From positions 51,765 through 115,764 of the forward strand of contig DASRFA010000041.1 of the NCBI GenBank assembly GCA_035651755.1: DNA of 64,000 nt, read 5' to 3'. Source of the DNA: DASRFA01 sp035651755. Lineage in GTDB: Bacteria; Desulfobacterota; Binatia; UBA12015. Below, one piece after another: positions 26,412 to 35,290 of the stretch. Every line of letters starts with the position of its first letter. Position 1 is the stretch's first letter. Below the pieces are notes generated by a model. The model did not search any database. It saw nothing but the letters and a program-made list of their open reading frames with translations, and had not been told where the DNA came from. The position numbers and the translations under genes are program-made.

Positions 26412-26733
26412 GGCGCACCTCCGCCGCTCCGGCGAGCGGACCGTCGTCGAGCTCGCCGCCCCGCTCGATCTCGCGGTCGAGCTCCAGCATGCGGAACTTC
26501 GGCCGCTCGATGTCGCGGAAGCGGCCGGTCAGGACCGCCCACAGCGTCAAGAACATGAGCGGCAGCATCCCGATGAGGTAGGTCGCGACCGAGGCGGCGC
26601 CGAAGCCCTCGATGTCGCCGCGCGCCATCGTGACGACGAACTCGGTCATCTTGTAGAAGAACGCGCCGCCCGCGATGAACATGACCGCGATCGTCATCGC
26701 GAAGAGGACGATCCCCTTCGTCCCATGCTTCAT
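26401..26733 (-). CDS. Small two-helix membrane protein of the cbb3 locus
   Basis: A 110-residue protein with helices at about 7-29 and 45-65, and a charged C-terminal tail. I do not recognise a named family. Its place between CcoO (4-nt overlap, ATGA) and the one-helix protein suggests an oxidase assembly or stability role, perhaps analogous to CcoQ/CcoH. GGGAG lies about 9 nt before the ATG. Confidence 0.7.
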   Translation of the reverse strand: MKHGTKGIVLFAMTIAVMFIAGGAFFYKMTEFVVTMARGDIEGFGAASVATYLIGMLPLMFLTLWAVLTGRFRDIERPKFRMLELDREIERGGELDDGPLAGAAEVRHGA

Positions 26734-27368
26734 CGCTCGGCTCCCGCGATCGTCCGCATCTCCTTCGCCTCCACCGGGCTCGGCGGCAGCCAGCTGCCGA
26801 GCCACTGCAGGTAGGCGACGAGCGCGAGCGCGCGCTCCTGCGGGCGCTTCTGCTCGTCGAAGAACCAGGTGTAGGACGGCATCACGGACCACGGCGACAC
26901 GCTGCGCGGGTCGTAGAGGTGCGCCATCTGCCAGTCGTTCGAGCGCTTGCCCGCCTCGCGGATGAGATCCGGCCCGATCCGCCGCGTGCCGAAGAGATGC
27001 GGCAGGAACATGTCGTTCTGGTACTCGGACGCCTGCGACACCGGCCCGAACCGCAGGTCCTCGTTCGAGACCGGCCGCACGAACTGCGAGTGGCAGTGCC
27101 AGCAGGCCTCGGCGACGTACGCGTCGCGCCCCGTCCGCAGCGCGCGCGCGAAGCTCTTCGGGTCGACCTGGCCGTACACGCGCCCGAACTCCTCCGGATA
27201 GTCCTCAGCGAGCTGGTGGAACGAGTCCGGGATGTGCTGCGCGACCTCCTCGACGGACGCGATCGGGACGCGGCGCAGCGTCAGGATCGGCATCACGCCC
27301 TGGAGGAAGAAGCCGATCAGGAACGTGACGACCCCGGCGATCAAGAAGCTCGCGCCGAACCTTTCCAT
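26730..27368 (-). CDS. ccoO: cbb3-type cytochrome c oxidase mono-haem subunit II
   Basis: Membrane-anchored cytochrome c, 212 residues. The N-terminal helix spans about 7-29. The haem site is CWHCHSQF with Cys89, Cys92 and His93. The segments LRFGPVSQASEYQNDMFLPH, RIGPDLIREAG and MPSYTWFF follow, matching the usual CcoO order. Methionine in MPSYTWF is a plausible axial ligand. GGAGG lies about 7 nt before the ATG. It passes electrons from the di-haem cytochrome to the CcoN core. Confidence 0.94.
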   Translation of the reverse strand: MERFGASFLIAGVVTFLIGFFLQGVMPILTLRRVPIASVEEVAQHIPDSFHQLAEDYPEEFGRVYGQVDPKSFARALRTGRDAYVAEACWHCHSQFVRPVSNEDLRFGPVSQASEYQNDMFLPHLFGTRRIGPDLIREAGKRSNDWQMAHLYDPRSVSPWSVMPSYTWFFDEQKRPQERALALVAYLQWLGSWLPPSPVEAKEMRTIAGAER

Positions 27369-28759
27369 CAGGCCGCCTCCACCGCCGTGCGCTCGAGGAC
27401 CGGCGTCGCCGCCGGCTGCCGCCCGGTCGACCAGAGCGCGTAGAAGAAGAAGCCCTGTCCCGCGATGATCAGGAGGCCCGCGATGCTGCGGGCCCACCAG
27501 AACGGCATCGAGGCGATGACCGAGTCGGCCCACGGGCTGAGCGAAGCCCAGCTGAAGCCCTGGACGAGCCCGGCCGCGGTCAGGTCGACGACCATGAGCG
27601 CCAGGCCGGCGAGCGTGAACCAGTAGTGCAGCGTCAAGAGCCGAGGCTGCACCCACGCGCGTCCGACGGCGCGCGGCCAGAGATCGACGAAGAAGCCGAA
27701 GATCCAGAAGCCGAACACGCCGAACATGACCATGTGCGCGTGGCCGACCACCCAGTCGGTGAAGTGGATGATCTTCTGGAACGTCAGCGTGACCTGGAAG
27801 GCGCACTGCAGGCAGGTGAGGCCGTACATGATCATGCCGGTGTAGAACCACCGGATCGCGAGGTTGCCGCGCATCGCGTCCGAGCGGCCGTGCAAGGTGC
27901 CGAAGAAGTTCACGAGCACGGTCACCACGACGACTTCGACGGCGATCGTCGCGACGACCGCGCCGTACTGCGCGTACATGGGGATCGGGCTCAGCAGAAA
28001 ATGGTGCACGCCCTGCATCGGGTAGAAGAACGCGATCCCCCAGAAGCCGATGAGAGACAGCGCATGGCTCCAGATCGGCTTCCGGAGAAGAAGCGGAACG
28101 AAGAAGTACATGAGGCCCCAGCCGATCGGCGTGACGAAGAGGCCGACGAGGTCGTGGATGAAGAGGCCCGTGATCGCGGCGCCCGCCGTGCCGGGCACCC
28201 AGAACTGGGGCAGGTAGTTCCCCATGAAGTAGACGAGGCCGGTCCACGCGAACGCGGCGAGGAAGTACCAGAGGCTCACGTAGAGCCCGTGCTCCTGCGT
28301 CTGCACGATCGGGACCGCGAGGTTCACGACGAGGAGCACGAGACCGACGAGCACGAGCGGGTCGACGAAGATCGGCGTTTCGCCCCACTCGATCGCCTGG
28401 CCGTAGCCGAGGAGCTGGCCGCCGATCGTCAAGACCATGATCAGCTGCCATGTCCAGAAGATCAGCCAGCCGAGCCGATCCGACAGGATCGGCCGGCGCG
28501 TGAGGCGCGGGATCGCGAACAGCATGCCGCCGATGAATGCGTTCGCGATGAAGCCGTACGCCGCCATGTTGGTGTGCACCATGCGGACGCGGCCCGGCGA
28601 CAGCCACTCGATGCCGGCGAACGGGTACAGCCGGTTCAGCTGGAACGAATACGCGAGCCCGCCCAGGAGGGACACCGCGAGAAACGTCGCGCTCGCGGTG
28701 AGGTGGGCGCGCATGAGGTCTGTATTGACGAGGGCGCGGCCTCGGACGGTCGCGATCAC
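27368..28759 (-). CDS. ccoN: cbb3-type cytochrome c oxidase catalytic subunit I
   Basis: Haem-copper oxidase core, 463 residues with 12 helices. A first low-spin haem ligand is His in MVHTNMAAYGF. The Cu(B) site has IHDLVGLFVTPIGWGLMYFF and the adjacent His pair in QGVHHFLLSPIPM. The second low-spin ligand region is TDWVVGHAHMVMFGVFGFW. The GTG at 28759 has AAGGAG 8 nt upstream and overlaps the cytochrome c stop by 4 nt (GTGA). The cbb3 subfamily assignment rests on the CcoO partner and the LPQFWVPGTAG region. Confidence 0.93.
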   Translation of the reverse strand: MIATVRGRALVNTDLMRAHLTASATFLAVSLLGGLAYSFQLNRLYPFAGIEWLSPGRVRMVHTNMAAYGFIANAFIGGMLFAIPRLTRRPILSDRLGWLIFWTWQLIMVLTIGGQLLGYGQAIEWGETPIFVDPLVLVGLVLLVVNLAVPIVQTQEHGLYVSLWYFLAAFAWTGLVYFMGNYLPQFWVPGTAGAAITGLFIHDLVGLFVTPIGWGLMYFFVPLLLRKPIWSHALSLIGFWGIAFFYPMQGVHHFLLSPIPMYAQYGAVVATIAVEVVVVTVLVNFFGTLHGRSDAMRGNLAIRWFYTGMIMYGLTCLQCAFQVTLTFQKIIHFTDWVVGHAHMVMFGVFGFWIFGFFVDLWPRAVGRAWVQPRLLTLHYWFTLAGLALMVVDLTAAGLVQGFSWASLSPWADSVIASMPFWWARSIAGLLIIAGQGFFFYALWSTGRQPAATPVLERTAVEAA

Positions 28760-29616
28760 GGAGCTTGCTCCTTGGCGGCCGGCGCGGCCGCGGTGCGCGC
28801 GCCCGACTGGCGCAGCGAGAGGATGTAGGAGACGAGGTTCCAGGCGTCTCCCGGGTGGATGCTCTCGCCGTCGGGCTGGTCGAAGACGTCGGCGAACGAG
28901 GGCATCGCGGTCCCGTTCAGGCCGGTCATGAAGGTGCGATAGACGTCCTGCGGAGCCGCGCCGCTCTTGAGCGCACCCTTGGTGAAGTTGAAGGGGACCT
29001 GATGGTTCCCCCACGCGTCGGGCTCCAACGTCTTCGCCGACGGCCCGTCGCCCTGCCCTTGCGGACCGTGGCAGCGCCCGCACTCGAGCATCTCGTAGAG
29101 CTCCCGGCCGCGCGCGATCGACTCGGGCGTGAGCAGCGTCGCCGGAGGTGAAGGGATGTAGATCGGCGCGCCGGCTCCGCGCTGGTCCCATTCGGGGTAG
29201 AAGCTCTTCACGTACTCCACGACCGCGAAGCGCTCGCGATCGGGCAGCAGGGACCACTCCGGCATCGACGTGCGGTTCACGCCGCGCGTGATCGTTCGGT
29301 AGAGATCCTCGTCGGTCGGAAGCGTGCCGTTGGGCGTCGATCGGAACTTGAAGAGGCCCTTGGTGAAGTCGCGCGGCTTCACGATCAACATCTCGGCGGC
29401 GGGTCCCTTGCCGTCGCCCGCGACGCCGTGGCAGCCGACGCAGTGCGTGCCGTAGACGTTCTGCCCCTGCGCGCGCATCGCGTCCCGCTGCGCGTCGCTG
29501 GCGCGCGCGGCCGCCGGCGCAGCTCCCATGGCAGCGACCGCGGCGGCGATGGCGGCGAAGAAAGCGCTCGCGCGCAGGCGTGGGGCCCGGCCGTCGCAGC
29601 GGCGCTGCGCCCTCAT
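28756..29616 (-). CDS. Di-haem cytochrome c of the cbb3 locus (CcoP-like replacement)
   Basis: Periplasmic cytochrome with two c-type haems, 286 residues. The N-terminal 40 residues form an Ala-rich signal segment. Haem 1 is CVGCH (Cys59, Cys62, His63), haem 2 is CGRCH (Cys179, Cys182, His183). Each is followed by a methionine-bearing MPEWS or MPSFAD block at the expected distance. CcoP normally has a membrane helix, but none is clear here. It precedes CcoN with a 4-nt overlap. Its likely role is electron entry to the oxidase. A nitrite/nitrous-oxide-type cytochrome is a weaker alternative. Confidence 0.85.
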   Translation of the reverse strand: MRAQRRCDGRAPRLRASAFFAAIAAAVAAMGAAPAAARASDAQRDAMRAQGQNVYGTHCVGCHGVAGDGKGPAAEMLIVKPRDFTKGLFKFRSTPNGTLPTDEDLYRTITRGVNRTSMPEWSLLPDRERFAVVEYVKSFYPEWDQRGAGAPIYIPSPPATLLTPESIARGRELYEMLECGRCHGPQGQGDGPSAKTLEPDAWGNHQVPFNFTKGALKSGAAPQDVYRTFMTGLNGTAMPSFADVFDQPDGESIHPGDAWNLVSYILSLRQSGARTAAAPAAKEQAP

Positions 29617-30281
29617 GCCGCCACCGCCGGGCGATAGGGCACGAAGCGGCCGAGCGGCTGCAGCCCGCCGAGGGTCAAGCCATACGCGACGTGCGTGAGC
29701 GCCGCGACCCACGCCGGCATGAGCTGGAGGACGTACGCCTCGCCGAACAGGCGCGGCTGCAGCCACGCGATGACGACGTAGAAGTTCACCACCCACATGA
29801 GCAGCCCGTAGAGCGCGCCCAGCGCGAGCTGGAGCGCGGCGCGATCGGGCACGAACAGGTTCACGAGAACGTGGAACACCGCGCCCGCGATCGCGCCGAC
29901 CGAGAAGTGGACGACCGCGACCAGCATGAAGAACGTGAGATCGTCCGTCGTGAGCGCCGCCGGCCCGAGAAAGACGGTCCCGTAGACCCGGAGGAAGAGC
30001 AGCGGGTCCTGGCGCATCAGGAGCGAGCCCCCCACGTTCATCAGGAAGCTCACGAGGCTTCCGAGGATGCCGAGGAGGAGCCCCGCGACGACGTAGAACG
30101 TGAGATAGAAGCCCTTGGGCGGCCACGGCGCGACGGGCTCGTCGTCGCCGCCGAGGGCGGTCACCTCGAGAAGCCTGCTCTCGAGCACCCGCAGGGCCGC
30201 GTGCTGCTCCTCGATCTGACGGAGAATCTCGTGTCGGCTCGAATCCATGGCCGCGGCGGCCAAGGGCAAGCGACATGCCAT
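29613..30281 (-). CDS. Multi-pass membrane protein, first gene of the cbb3 operon
   Basis: A 222-residue protein with an amphipathic N-terminus (about 12-40) and four helices at roughly 60-80, 100-120, 130-155 and 185-205. I recognise no named family. The ATG at 30281 is preferred over the one at 30248 because GGAG lies 6 nt before it and none precedes the other. Its stop overlaps the di-haem cytochrome start by 4 nt. No FNR/Anr box was found in the 151-nt promoter gap. Confidence 0.7.
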   Translation of the reverse strand: MACRLPLAAAAMDSSRHEILRQIEEQHAALRVLESRLLEVTALGGDDEPVAPWPPKGFYLTFYVVAGLLLGILGSLVSFLMNVGGSLLMRQDPLLFLRVYGTVFLGPAALTTDDLTFFMLVAVVHFSVGAIAGAVFHVLVNLFVPDRAALQLALGALYGLLMWVVNFYVVIAWLQPRLFGEAYVLQLMPAWVAALTHVAYGLTLGGLQPLGRFVPYRPAVAA

Positions 30282-30432
30282 GGCAACTCCGCGGCAAGTC
30301 GGCGATCCCTCGGGCTCCCGTTCCCACCGCTGAGAATCGCTTCCGGCCGCGGTCGCACGCCTGCGAAGCGTGCGCGACGCGGCGGGCGATCCTGCGCGAC
30401 CGTACGCCTGGACTGCCGGCTGCTTTCGAGGC

Positions 30433-30846
30433 ATGCGCGGGGCGATGGCGGACGAGCGCGAAGCGGTGCGGACGCGCGACCCGGCGAGCCCGCCGCGCGC
30501 GCCGGAAACCTCGCGGCGCACGCCGATGTTCGCGCCCTTCCCGCGCGAGGGATTCTGGACGGCGCTCGGCATGACGCGCGGCCAGTACTTCGGCATCCTG
30601 CTGGCGAGCTGCCTCGTGTTCCTGTTCTGGGGACATCCGCTCTGGCGGCATCTCGGCGGCGCCGAGCTTCCCCGGATCGCGATCAGCTACGCGATCATCC
30701 CGGCCGCGGTGACGATCGCGCTCTGGTGGAATGGAAAGCTCCGGTTCTCGCTGTTCCTCGGCGCGACGGTCACGATCGCGCTCCTGAAACTCGTCGCGAC
30801 GGCGGGGATCGACCTCGCGCTCGGCATCGCGCTCGGGACACGTTGA
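30433..30846 (+). CDS. Small membrane protein divergent from the cbb3 operon, function unknown
   Basis: About 137 residues with a charged Pro/Arg-rich leader (1-45) and three helices at about 52-66, 80-95 and 102-130. I do not recognise a family. An ATG at 30445 is an equally possible start; both have only weak Shine-Dalgarno sequences. It is divergent from the oxidase operon and convergent with the TauE/SafE-type gene. A role linked to the oxidase is inferred only from position. Confidence 0.62.
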   Translation: MRGAMADEREAVRTRDPASPPRAPETSRRTPMFAPFPREGFWTALGMTRGQYFGILLASCLVFLFWGHPLWRHLGGAELPRIAISYAIIPAAVTIALWWNGKLRFSLFLGATVTIALLKLVATAGIDLALGIALGTR

Positions 30847-30886
30847 CTCGCGCTCGCGCGCCGGCCGGCGCGCGAGCGGGCGAGAA

Positions 30887-31615
30887 TCACTGGACGTGCG
30901 ACGTCGCGTGCAGGAGCCGGTGCGCCGAATCGACGTCGATCGCGCCGCGGAGCGCGGTGAGCACCCCGAACCCCAGGATCAGCACGGCCGACCAGCGCGA
31001 CAGGCGCGCGCGCACGGCCGGCGCGGCGAGCGAGCGCGTGAGGCCGAGGCCCATCATCGCCGGAAAGGTACCGAGCCCGAACGCCAGCATCGTCGCCGCG
31101 CCGGAGACCGGGGACGCGGTCGCCGCCGCGCGCGCCGCAAAGGCGTAGATCAGCTGACACGGAAGGAACGCGTTGAACACCCCGAGCGCGAGCGGCGCGA
31201 GCGGCGACGGCGATCGGATCACGCCCGAGAGGAGCCCGGCGAGCGCGCGCTGCACCAGAGCGGAACCGCGCGCCGAGAAGCGGGCGAGCACCCCGAGCAT
31301 CTCGAGCCCGATGACCATCATCAGCGCGCCGGCGACGATCGCGAGACCGCGCTCGACGCCGCGCACCGGCCCGATCGTCACGACGCCCGCGCCGAGCGCG
31401 CCCGAGAGCGCGCCGATGAAGACCAGCGTATTCAGGCGTCCGAGGTTGTAGAGCGCCTGTACGGCGACCCGCCCGTCGCCCGGCGACCAGCGTCGCGCGC
31501 GAAACCCGGCGCCTGCCGCTCCGCGCTGCGCGAGGGCGAGCGGGAAGCCACCGCACATCCCGAGGCAGTGCAGCGAGCCGGCCACACCGCCCGCGAAGCA
31601 GAGGAGGTACTCCAC
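30887..31615 (-). CDS. TauE/SafE-family sulfite exporter / DsbD-like transporter
   Basis: Membrane protein of 242 residues with six or more helices. It opens VEYLLCFAGGVAGSLHCLGM followed by CGGFPLAL, the conserved start of this DsbD_2-type family. A second conserved part is VFNAFLPCQLIYAFAARAAA. Homologues next to cbb3 genes take part in copper or haem maturation of the oxidase. The GTG at 31615 is chosen because the conserved start follows at once; an ATG at 31687 would add 24 residues of unlikely composition. Confidence 0.84.
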   Translation of the reverse strand: MEYLLCFAGGVAGSLHCLGMCGGFPLALAQRGAAGAGFRARRWSPGDGRVAVQALYNLGRLNTLVFIGALSGALGAGVVTIGPVRGVERGLAIVAGALMMVIGLEMLGVLARFSARGSALVQRALAGLLSGVIRSPSPLAPLALGVFNAFLPCQLIYAFAARAAATASPVSGAATMLAFGLGTFPAMMGLGLTRSLAAPAVRARLSRWSAVLILGFGVLTALRGAIDVDSAHRLLHATSHVQ

Positions 31616-31695
31616 GCCGTCGGGCGACGAGCAATCCGCGGGCCGAGCCGGCGGCGACCGGTTGAAACACCGCGTCGACCGACGCATACGGGCAC

Positions 31696-32124
31696 ATGAG
31701 CGCCGAGACCGCCCCGCCGTCGGCACCCGCCGCCGAGCACGAGAACGCCCGCCGCGTCCGCGAGCTCTTCGGCGCGTTCCGCACGGGGGACGTCGCCGTG
31801 ATCGAGCGCACGATCGCCGAGGACTGCGTCTGGCGGTTTCCCGGTCGCCGGGGACAGCTCGCGGGGGCGCACGCGGGCCGTGACGCCATCCTCCGCTTCC
31901 TCCTGCGCGTGCCCGAGCTCACGGGCGGGACTTTCCAGCTGGACCTGATCGACGTGCTCGCGAACGACCGGCACGCGATCGCTCTCTTCCGCGGCCGCGG
32001 CAGCCGGAACGGCAAGGAGCTCGACAACCCGACGTGCCTCCGCATCCAGCTCGAGGCGGGGCAGGCGGTCGAGGTGTGGGAGTTCGTGTGGGACCTCGAG
32101 CACGTCGAGGAGTTCTGGAGCTGA
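31696..32124 (+). CDS. SnoaL/NTF2-like protein
   Basis: Single-domain NTF2-like protein, 142 residues. A short helix with ARRVRELFGAFRTGDVAVIE is followed by an alpha/beta cone with ERTIAEDCVWRFPGRRGQL and a C-terminal strand with CLRIQLEAGQAVEVWEFVWD. This pattern fits the SnoaL-like fold of polyketide cyclases and related enzymes or binding proteins. The catalytic acid/base cannot be assigned. It is divergent from the TauE/SafE gene by 80 nt. Confidence 0.82.
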   Translation: MSAETAPPSAPAAEHENARRVRELFGAFRTGDVAVIERTIAEDCVWRFPGRRGQLAGAHAGRDAILRFLLRVPELTGGTFQLDLIDVLANDRHAIALFRGRGSRNGKELDNPTCLRIQLEAGQAVEVWEFVWDLEHVEEFWS

Positions 32125-32273
32125 CGGCGGCGGCGCTGTGTTTGCGACGAGCTGCGTCCTGACCGCACGTACGGGACCGGTACGCTTGCGCGCGGCGGAG
32201 CGCACCAGGCGTCGGCGGCGACGTGCCCGCGGTCACGACTGGACGGGGCGGGCGGTACGGCTGCACGCGCGCG

Positions 32274-32681
32274 TCAGGGCTCGGCCGAGGAGCGGAGTCG
32301 CTTCAGGGTGCTGCGGGCTCGCTTCTGCTCCAGGCGGCGCTCGCGGCTTGCGCGGCTGGGCTTCGTCGGCTTGCGCGGCTTCGGGGGCTCGGCGACTTCC
32401 GCGAGCATCGCGCGCAGCTTCTCGAGGCAGTCGGCGACGTTGCGGCCCTGGTCGCGGTAGCGGTCGCTCGTGAGGACGAGCTCGCCGCTCGCGGCGATGC
32501 GGGTCGACCAGCGCTCGAGGAAGCGGTCGCGGACGTCGCGCGCGAGCGCGCGCGACGTCGCGACCGGCCAGCGCAGCACGGCCTTGGTCGCGACCTTGTT
32601 GACGTTCTGACCGCCCGCGCCCGAGCTCCGCACGAACCGGATCGCGAGCTCGCGGAGCGGGATCGCGGGCGGCTCGGTCAC
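32274..32681 (-). CDS. arfB: Alternative ribosome-rescue factor ArfB (GGQ hydrolase)
   Basis: Peptidyl-tRNA hydrolase that frees stalled ribosomes, 135 residues. The GGQ motif is at residues 23-25 in SSGAGGQNVNKVATK, with the usual helix after it. The C-terminal tail is basic (many Lys/Arg, KPRKPTKPSRASRERRLEQ) and is the part that enters the mRNA channel. It overlaps the GNAT gene by 4 nt and is the last gene of a long minus-strand run that starts with the ABC ATPase. Confidence 0.9.
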   Translation of the reverse strand: MTEPPAIPLRELAIRFVRSSGAGGQNVNKVATKAVLRWPVATSRALARDVRDRFLERWSTRIAASGELVLTSDRYRDQGRNVADCLEKLRAMLAEVAEPPKPRKPTKPSRASRERRLEQKRARSTLKRLRSSAEP

Positions 32682-33184
32682 GGCAGCGGCTTCTCCCAGA
32701 AGAACGTCTGACCCGCGAAGCCGCCGAGCGACTCCCCCGGCGCGCCGGCGCCGCCGCGGAAGCCGAAGCTCCGGTAGAGCCCCTGCGCGACGCGGTTGTC
32801 GCCCCGCACCTCGAGCGTGAGCTTGCAGCAGCCGAGCGAGCGCGCGCGCTCCTCGACGGCGGCGAGGAGCTGGCGACCGATCCCGTACCCGCGCATCTCG
32901 CGCGTCACCGCGAGGTCGTGGACGTTCAGGAGCGGGCGCGCGTTCCAGGTGGAGAAGCCGCGGAAGCAGACCGCGACGCCGACGGCGCGCGCGTCGCGGA
33001 ACGCGAGGAAGACGACGGTCGTCGGGTGCGACGCGAGGCGCAGAGCGAGCGCCTCGCGCACTGCGGCCGGGAGCGGCGTCCCGCCGTGGAGCGCCTCGCG
33101 CGCGTACTCGTCGATCAGCTCGACGACCGCGCGCCCGACCGCCGGATCCGCGAGGTCGGCCTCGCGGATCTCGACCTTTCGCAT
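32678..33184 (-). CDS. GNAT-family N-acetyltransferase
   Basis: Acetyl-CoA-dependent acyltransferase, 168 residues. The body has VVFLAFRDARAVGVAVCFRG, LLNVHDLAVTREMRGYGIG and a CoA-binding RGYGIGRQLLAAVEERARS segment (the Q/RxxGxG/A loop). The last strand and helix, LEVRGDNRVAQGLYRSFGF, end the fold. The substrate is unknown. It starts 11 nt after the SDR stop and overlaps arfB by 4 nt. Confidence 0.9.
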   Translation of the reverse strand: MRKVEIREADLADPAVGRAVVELIDEYAREALHGGTPLPAAVREALALRLASHPTTVVFLAFRDARAVGVAVCFRGFSTWNARPLLNVHDLAVTREMRGYGIGRQLLAAVEERARSLGCCKLTLEVRGDNRVAQGLYRSFGFRGGAGAPGESLGGFAGQTFFWEKPLP

Positions 33185-33195
33185 CGCCGTCGGCC

Positions 33196-33978
33196 TCACG
33201 TCGGCGGATCGAACGGCCAGTTCGAGGTCTCGGTGCCGCCGTCGACCTCGAAGATCTTGCCGGTCACCCAGCTCGATGCGGGCGACGCGAGGTAGAGCGC
33301 GGCGATCGCGATGTCCTCCACGGTTCCGAGGCGCTTCATCGGCGTCAGCGCCTCCATCTTGGCGCGCAGGTCGTCGTCGAGGAACGGCGCAAGAGCGGAC
33401 GTCTCGGTCGCGCCGACCGCGATCGCGTTCACGCGCACGCGCGGCGCGAACTCGAGCGCGAGGCAGCGCGTCATGAACGACAGCGCCGCCTTGGCGGTGC
33501 CGTACGCGACGAACCCCGCCTGCGGGAAGCGGCCGGCCGCGGACGAGATGTTGACGATCGCGCCGCCCCCCGCCTCGAGCATGTGCGGGATCGCGAAGCG
33601 CGACATCAGGAACGCCGACGTCACGTTGAAGCGGAACGAGTCCTCGAAGCTCTTCTGGCTGGTGCTGAGGAACGCCTGCGGCGGCCAACCGCCCGCGTTG
33701 TTCACGAGGACGTCGATCCGGCCGAGCTCGCCGACCGTGCGCTTCACGAGCTCCTCGAGCTGCGGGCGCTCGTTGACGTCGCACGGGACCGCGATGGAAC
33801 GGCGCCCGAGCGCGGCGATCTTTCCGGCCGTCTCGTCGAGCTGAGATCGCGTGCGCGCGGCGCACGCGACGTCGGCGCCCATCTCGGCGAACGCGAGCGC
33901 GCACGCGGCACCGATCCCGCGCCCTGCGCCGGTGACGACGGCGACCTTGCCGTCGAGTCGAAAGCGATCGAGAAGCAT
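33196..33978 (-). CDS. Short-chain dehydrogenase/reductase
   Basis: NAD(P)-dependent oxidoreductase, 260 residues. It has the VTGAGRGIGAACALAFAE nucleotide fold, VLVNNAGG, the Ser in IVNISSAAG and the YGTAK pair in a Tyr-x3-Lys arrangement. The C-terminus ends with SSWVTGKIFEVDGG, the usual substrate-loop end. A strong GGAGGGAG lies about 6 nt before the ATG. It follows the MacA-like adaptor by 28 nt, suggesting it belongs to the same operon, but its substrate is unknown. Confidence 0.92.
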   Translation of the reverse strand: MLLDRFRLDGKVAVVTGAGRGIGAACALAFAEMGADVACAARTRSQLDETAGKIAALGRRSIAVPCDVNERPQLEELVKRTVGELGRIDVLVNNAGGWPPQAFLSTSQKSFEDSFRFNVTSAFLMSRFAIPHMLEAGGGAIVNISSAAGRFPQAGFVAYGTAKAALSFMTRCLALEFAPRVRVNAIAVGATETSALAPFLDDDLRAKMEALTPMKRLGTVEDIAIAALYLASPASSWVTGKIFEVDGGTETSNWPFDPPT

Positions 33979-34006
33979 GGAAATCTCCCTCCGCGAAAAG
34001 TACCGC

Positions 34007-35233
34007 TCAGCTTCCGCCGGCGGCGTCGACGCGCTGTCCGTGGCGCAGCGCGACGTCCCCCACGATGACCGTCTCTCCGCCCGCGAGCCCGCGCCCGACG
34101 CGCACGCGGTCGCCGACGTCTCCGGCGACCGCGATCGGCGTCCGCACGGCGCGCCCGTCGCGCACCGTCCAGACGAAGCTCTCGTCGCCCTCGCGCCGCA
34201 CGGCGGAGGACGGGACCAGGACCGCGGGCTCCTCGCGCGCACCCTCGGGCGCCGTCTCGGGGAGGAAGCTCACGCGCGCGCTCATGTCGGGAAGGAGGCG
34301 GCCGTCGGGCTCGAGCAGCTTGACCTCGACCTTGAGCGTCCCCTTCTGGCGGTCGACCTGAGGGTAGAGCTTCACCACGCGCGCGGCGTAGCGGGCGTCG
34401 GGATAGGCGTCGGGCGTGACGTCGGCGCGCCCGCCCATGCGGACGCGGCCGAGGTCGGACTCGTTCACATCGACCTCGGCGCGGATGTCGCTCAGGTTCG
34501 CGATGCGGATGAGATCGCCCGACCCCGAGAACCCGCCCGGCACGGCGATCTCCCCGACCTCCTTCAGCTTCGCGAGGACGACGCCGTCGGTCGGCGCGCG
34601 CAGGGTCGTGTAATCGAGGTTGACGCGCGCCTGGTTGAGCTCCGCCTCGACCTGGGCGATCGCCGCGCGCGCGACCTCGGCCTTGTTGCGCAGCACGTCG
34701 TGCTCCTGGGTGGAGATCACGCCGGTCCTGCGGAGCGCCTCGCCGCGGCGGAGCTCGTTGTCCGCGAGGTCGCGATTGGCGCGCGCGAGCGCGAGCGCGG
34801 CTTCCGTGCGCGCGACCGCCGCCCGGTAGTCGCGGTCGTCGAGCGCGACGAGCGCGTCGCCTTGCTTGACCGTCTGCCCCTCCTCGACGAAGTAACGCTC
34901 GATCCGGCCGGGCACGCGTACGCCGATCGAGACGTAGCGGTCACCCGTCACGATGTAGCCGGAGCCGGAAAGGAGCGGCGCGATCGCGTCGCCGGGGGCG
35001 ACGCGCGCCGCCGTTGCGACCGTGACGCGGACCGGACGGCCGCTCAGCAGGAACGCCGCCGCGCCGGCGGCGACGGCGAGCGCGATCGCGATCACGGGCC
35101 AGCGCCGGCGTCGCCGACGGGGCCGTCGCGCCGCAGGGCCGGGATCGCCCCCGCGCTCGATCCGGAGCGACGCGAGATCGGCTCGGAGCCCGTCGTCGCG
35201 CCGGGATCTGACCTCGCCTGTCGCTTCCGCCAT
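34007..35233 (-). CDS. MacA-like periplasmic adaptor (membrane fusion protein)
   Basis: Adaptor for the ABC exporter, 408 residues. A basic cytosolic start is followed by one helix (about 44-64). A lipoyl half has SIGVRVPGRIERYFVEEGQT and its second half YTTLRAPTDGVVLAKLKEVG; between them lies a 60-residue hairpin. Barrel and membrane-proximal parts follow (RADVTPDAYPDARYAARVVK; LVPSSAVRREGDESFVWTV). It ends 28 nt before the SDR and begins 57 nt after the permease stop, fitting one operon. Confidence 0.9.
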   Translation of the reverse strand: MAEATGEVRSRRDDGLRADLASLRIERGGDPGPAARRPRRRRRRWPVIAIALAVAAGAAAFLLSGRPVRVTVATAARVAPGDAIAPLLSGSGYIVTGDRYVSIGVRVPGRIERYFVEEGQTVKQGDALVALDDRDYRAAVARTEAALALARANRDLADNELRRGEALRRTGVISTQEHDVLRNKAEVARAAIAQVEAELNQARVNLDYTTLRAPTDGVVLAKLKEVGEIAVPGGFSGSGDLIRIANLSDIRAEVDVNESDLGRVRMGGRADVTPDAYPDARYAARVVKLYPQVDRQKGTLKVEVKLLEPDGRLLPDMSARVSFLPETAPEGAREEPAVLVPSSAVRREGDESFVWTVRDGRAVRTPIAVAGDVGDRVRVGRGLAGGETVIVGDVALRHGQRVDAAGGS

Positions 35234-35290
35234 CGCCGTTGGTCTCGCGTCCGCCGTGGTCGCCCTTGCCCCGCGCTCGAGCGCGTCCTT

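Noticed and set aside
30282..30432. FNR/Anr box ahead of the cbb3 operon
   Set aside because: No TTGAT-N4-ATCAA-like site was found in the gap.
32125..32273. Imperfect palindrome CGTAC...GTACG
   Set aside because: Five-bp arms only; expected by chance in a 149-nt gap.
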